Source: Treponema sp. (GTDB taxonomy: Bacteria > Spirochaetota > Spirochaetia > Treponematales > Breznakiellaceae). Taken from it: a stretch of 5,918 nucleotides of DNA. The DNA lies in NCBI GenBank assembly GCA_031275515.1, contig JAISOQ010000075.1:1-5918 (forward strand), written 5' to 3'. The first letter of the stretch is position 1, and each line of letters starts with the position of its first letter. The translations under genes and the position numbers were made by a program. Under the pieces are notes generated by a model that saw only the letters and a list, made by a program, of their open reading frames with translations, did no database searches and was not told where the DNA came from. Positions 4,956 through 5,918 of the stretch are shown here, piece by piece.

Positions 4956-5906
4956 ATGGCCGGCGAATTCTTAAAAGACCGGAGGGTTCTGCCGATAATT
5001 CTGGTAATGGCATTAGGATACTCTGGATTTCTTCCCTTTATTATGGTTTCTTTCTTATTTGCTCTCTCCTGCTCAAAACCGGCGCCCTCTCCCCTTCCCA
5101 AACCAGCCGCCCTGGTTGACGTGTCCGCCGATGTCCTCCCGGGGAACCTTTACCTTTCCGAAGGGGACCAGGAGGCCGCATTTGACAGCTCCCAGGGAAG
5201 CCGCTTCCTGGGGAGCCTTCTGAATGATGCGGGCATACCCCCGGATCTAGCCCGGCGCATCGAGGACGCCGCAGAGGGACCGTCCTTCATCCTGGACCTC
5301 CTCGCCTGTCTCAGCGGGGACCCCTTTCTCTGGATTCTGGTGGACAAGGCCCATCCCCTTCCCGACGGCTATGCCCCGGCGGACCTGGTGAGCCTTTCAG
5401 TCGGCTCCTATGAGGTAAACCGTTCAGGCCATCGGCTCAGGCAGGCTGCGGCGGATTCTCTGGAAGAAATGGCCGCCGCCGCCCGTGCCGAGGGAGTAAC
5501 CCTCATCGCATCCTCGGCGTACCGGTCCTACGAATACCAGGTGGAAGTCTATGGCCGTAATGTCAGGGAAATGGGCCGGGAAGCGGCGGACCGGGAATCC
5601 GCCCGGCCAGGCTACAGCCAGCACCAGCTGGGGCTGGTGGTAGACTTCGGCGCCCAGGACGGCTCCATCGGAGACCACTTTGCCCAAACTCCGGCAGGCC
5701 GATGGATGGCCGCCAATGCAAGCGGCTTCGGCTGGTCCCTCTCCTTCCCCCAGGGCATGGAGGCCGTCACGGGTTACCGCTGGGAAAGCTGGCACTACCG
5801 CTATGTCGGACGGGATCTTGCCGCCTTCATTGACGCCTATTTTGACGGCATACAACAATACGCTCTGCAATTCATTCACGAATGGGTCAAACGGAGCGGG
5901 GACTAA
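4956..5906 (+). CDS. D-Ala-D-Ala carboxypeptidase, VanY-type M15B family, membrane-anchored/lipoprotein
   Basis: The gene encodes 316 residues. The zinc metallopeptidase domain spans about 125-290: LVDKAHPLPDGYAPADLV (128-145, the usual lead-in of VanY proteins), SSAYRSYEYQ (186-195), SQHQLGLVVDF (221-231) with zinc ligands His223 and Asp230, and WESWHYRYVG (276-285) with probable catalytic Glu277 and zinc ligand His280. The canonical motif is SxHxxGxAxD; here its Ala is Val. These enzymes remove the terminal D-Ala from peptidoglycan stem peptides outside the cytoplasmic membrane. The N-terminus has a charged head (Lys7, Arg9, Arg10), an unusually long hydrophobic stretch (11-37) and FALSC with Cys39, a loose spirochaetal lipobox. 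The stretch could alternatively be a plain membrane anchor. A stop at 4929-4931 excludes an upstream start. ATG 4956 has only a poor ribosome-binding site, and ATG 5007 would lose the positive charges, so I keep 4956. It is divergent from the helicase gene. The domain call is firm; the substrate is inferred. Confidence 0.9.
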   Translation: MAGEFLKDRRVLPIILVMALGYSGFLPFIMVSFLFALSCSKPAPSPLPKPAALVDVSADVLPGNLYLSEGDQEAAFDSSQGSRFLGSLLNDAGIPPDLARRIEDAAEGPSFILDLLACLSGDPFLWILVDKAHPLPDGYAPADLVSLSVGSYEVNRSGHRLRQAAADSLEEMAAAARAEGVTLIASSAYRSYEYQVEVYGRNVREMGREAADRESARPGYSQHQLGLVVDFGAQDGSIGDHFAQTPAGRWMAANASGFGWSLSFPQGMEAVTGYRWESWHYRYVGRDLAAFIDAYFDGIQQYALQFIHEWVKRSGD

Positions 5907-5918
5907 CGTTTGTCCGCT

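Overview
The window looks like chromosome from a GC-rich spirochaete, most plausibly a termite-gut type Treponema. The clues are the secreted-protein style (a loose lipobox ending L-S-C), the small beta-rich protein ending in an LKKGWN...GLKWVL tail, a PD-(D/E)XK 'transposase' remnant, and an EndoQ-helicase fusion. This assignment comes from family recall and composition, not from any search.

Layout. Positions 1-168 (minus) hold a truncated fragment of an Rpn/PD-(D/E)XK nuclease-family putative transposase. From about 246 the + strand carries a promoter, a strong ribosome-binding site and an ATG (308) opening a tiny ORF. That ORF runs at once into a 15-C homopolymer (330-344) and stops at 347-349. 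About 230 bases further on, after its own strong ribosome-binding site, lies a 225-codon gene of lower GC (580-1257). It encodes a small lipoprotein-like protein whose signal peptide seems to lack its hydrophobic core. No good promoter is visible between the two ORFs, so both probably share one transcript, which makes the C-tract a candidate phase-variable switch in its leader.

Positions 1364-4855 (minus) are one 1163-codon gene: an N-terminal endonuclease-Q-like PHP nuclease with a four-cysteine zinc site, a low-complexity linker, and a complete UvrD/PcrA-type SF1 helicase. Its promoter has a perfect TATAAT only 5 bases before the ATG, in-frame stops sit directly upstream, and no ribosome-binding site is visible, so a leaderless transcript is predicted. 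The intergenic region to the divergent gene contains a perfect 10-bp-arm palindrome bracketed by AGGCT repeats. Positions 4956-5906 (+) encode a membrane-anchored or lipoprotein D-Ala-D-Ala carboxypeptidase of peptidase family M15B (VanY type).

Functionally there are two housekeeping-like genes, one for repair of deaminated DNA and one for peptidoglycan trimming. They sit beside an accessory stretch (1 to about 1257) with a mobile-element remnant, a homopolymer tract and a compositionally different lipoprotein-like gene. I see no CRISPR array, tRNA, rRNA or intact insertion sequence. The long plus-strand open frames inside 1364-4855 are antisense shadows of the GC-rich helicase gene.
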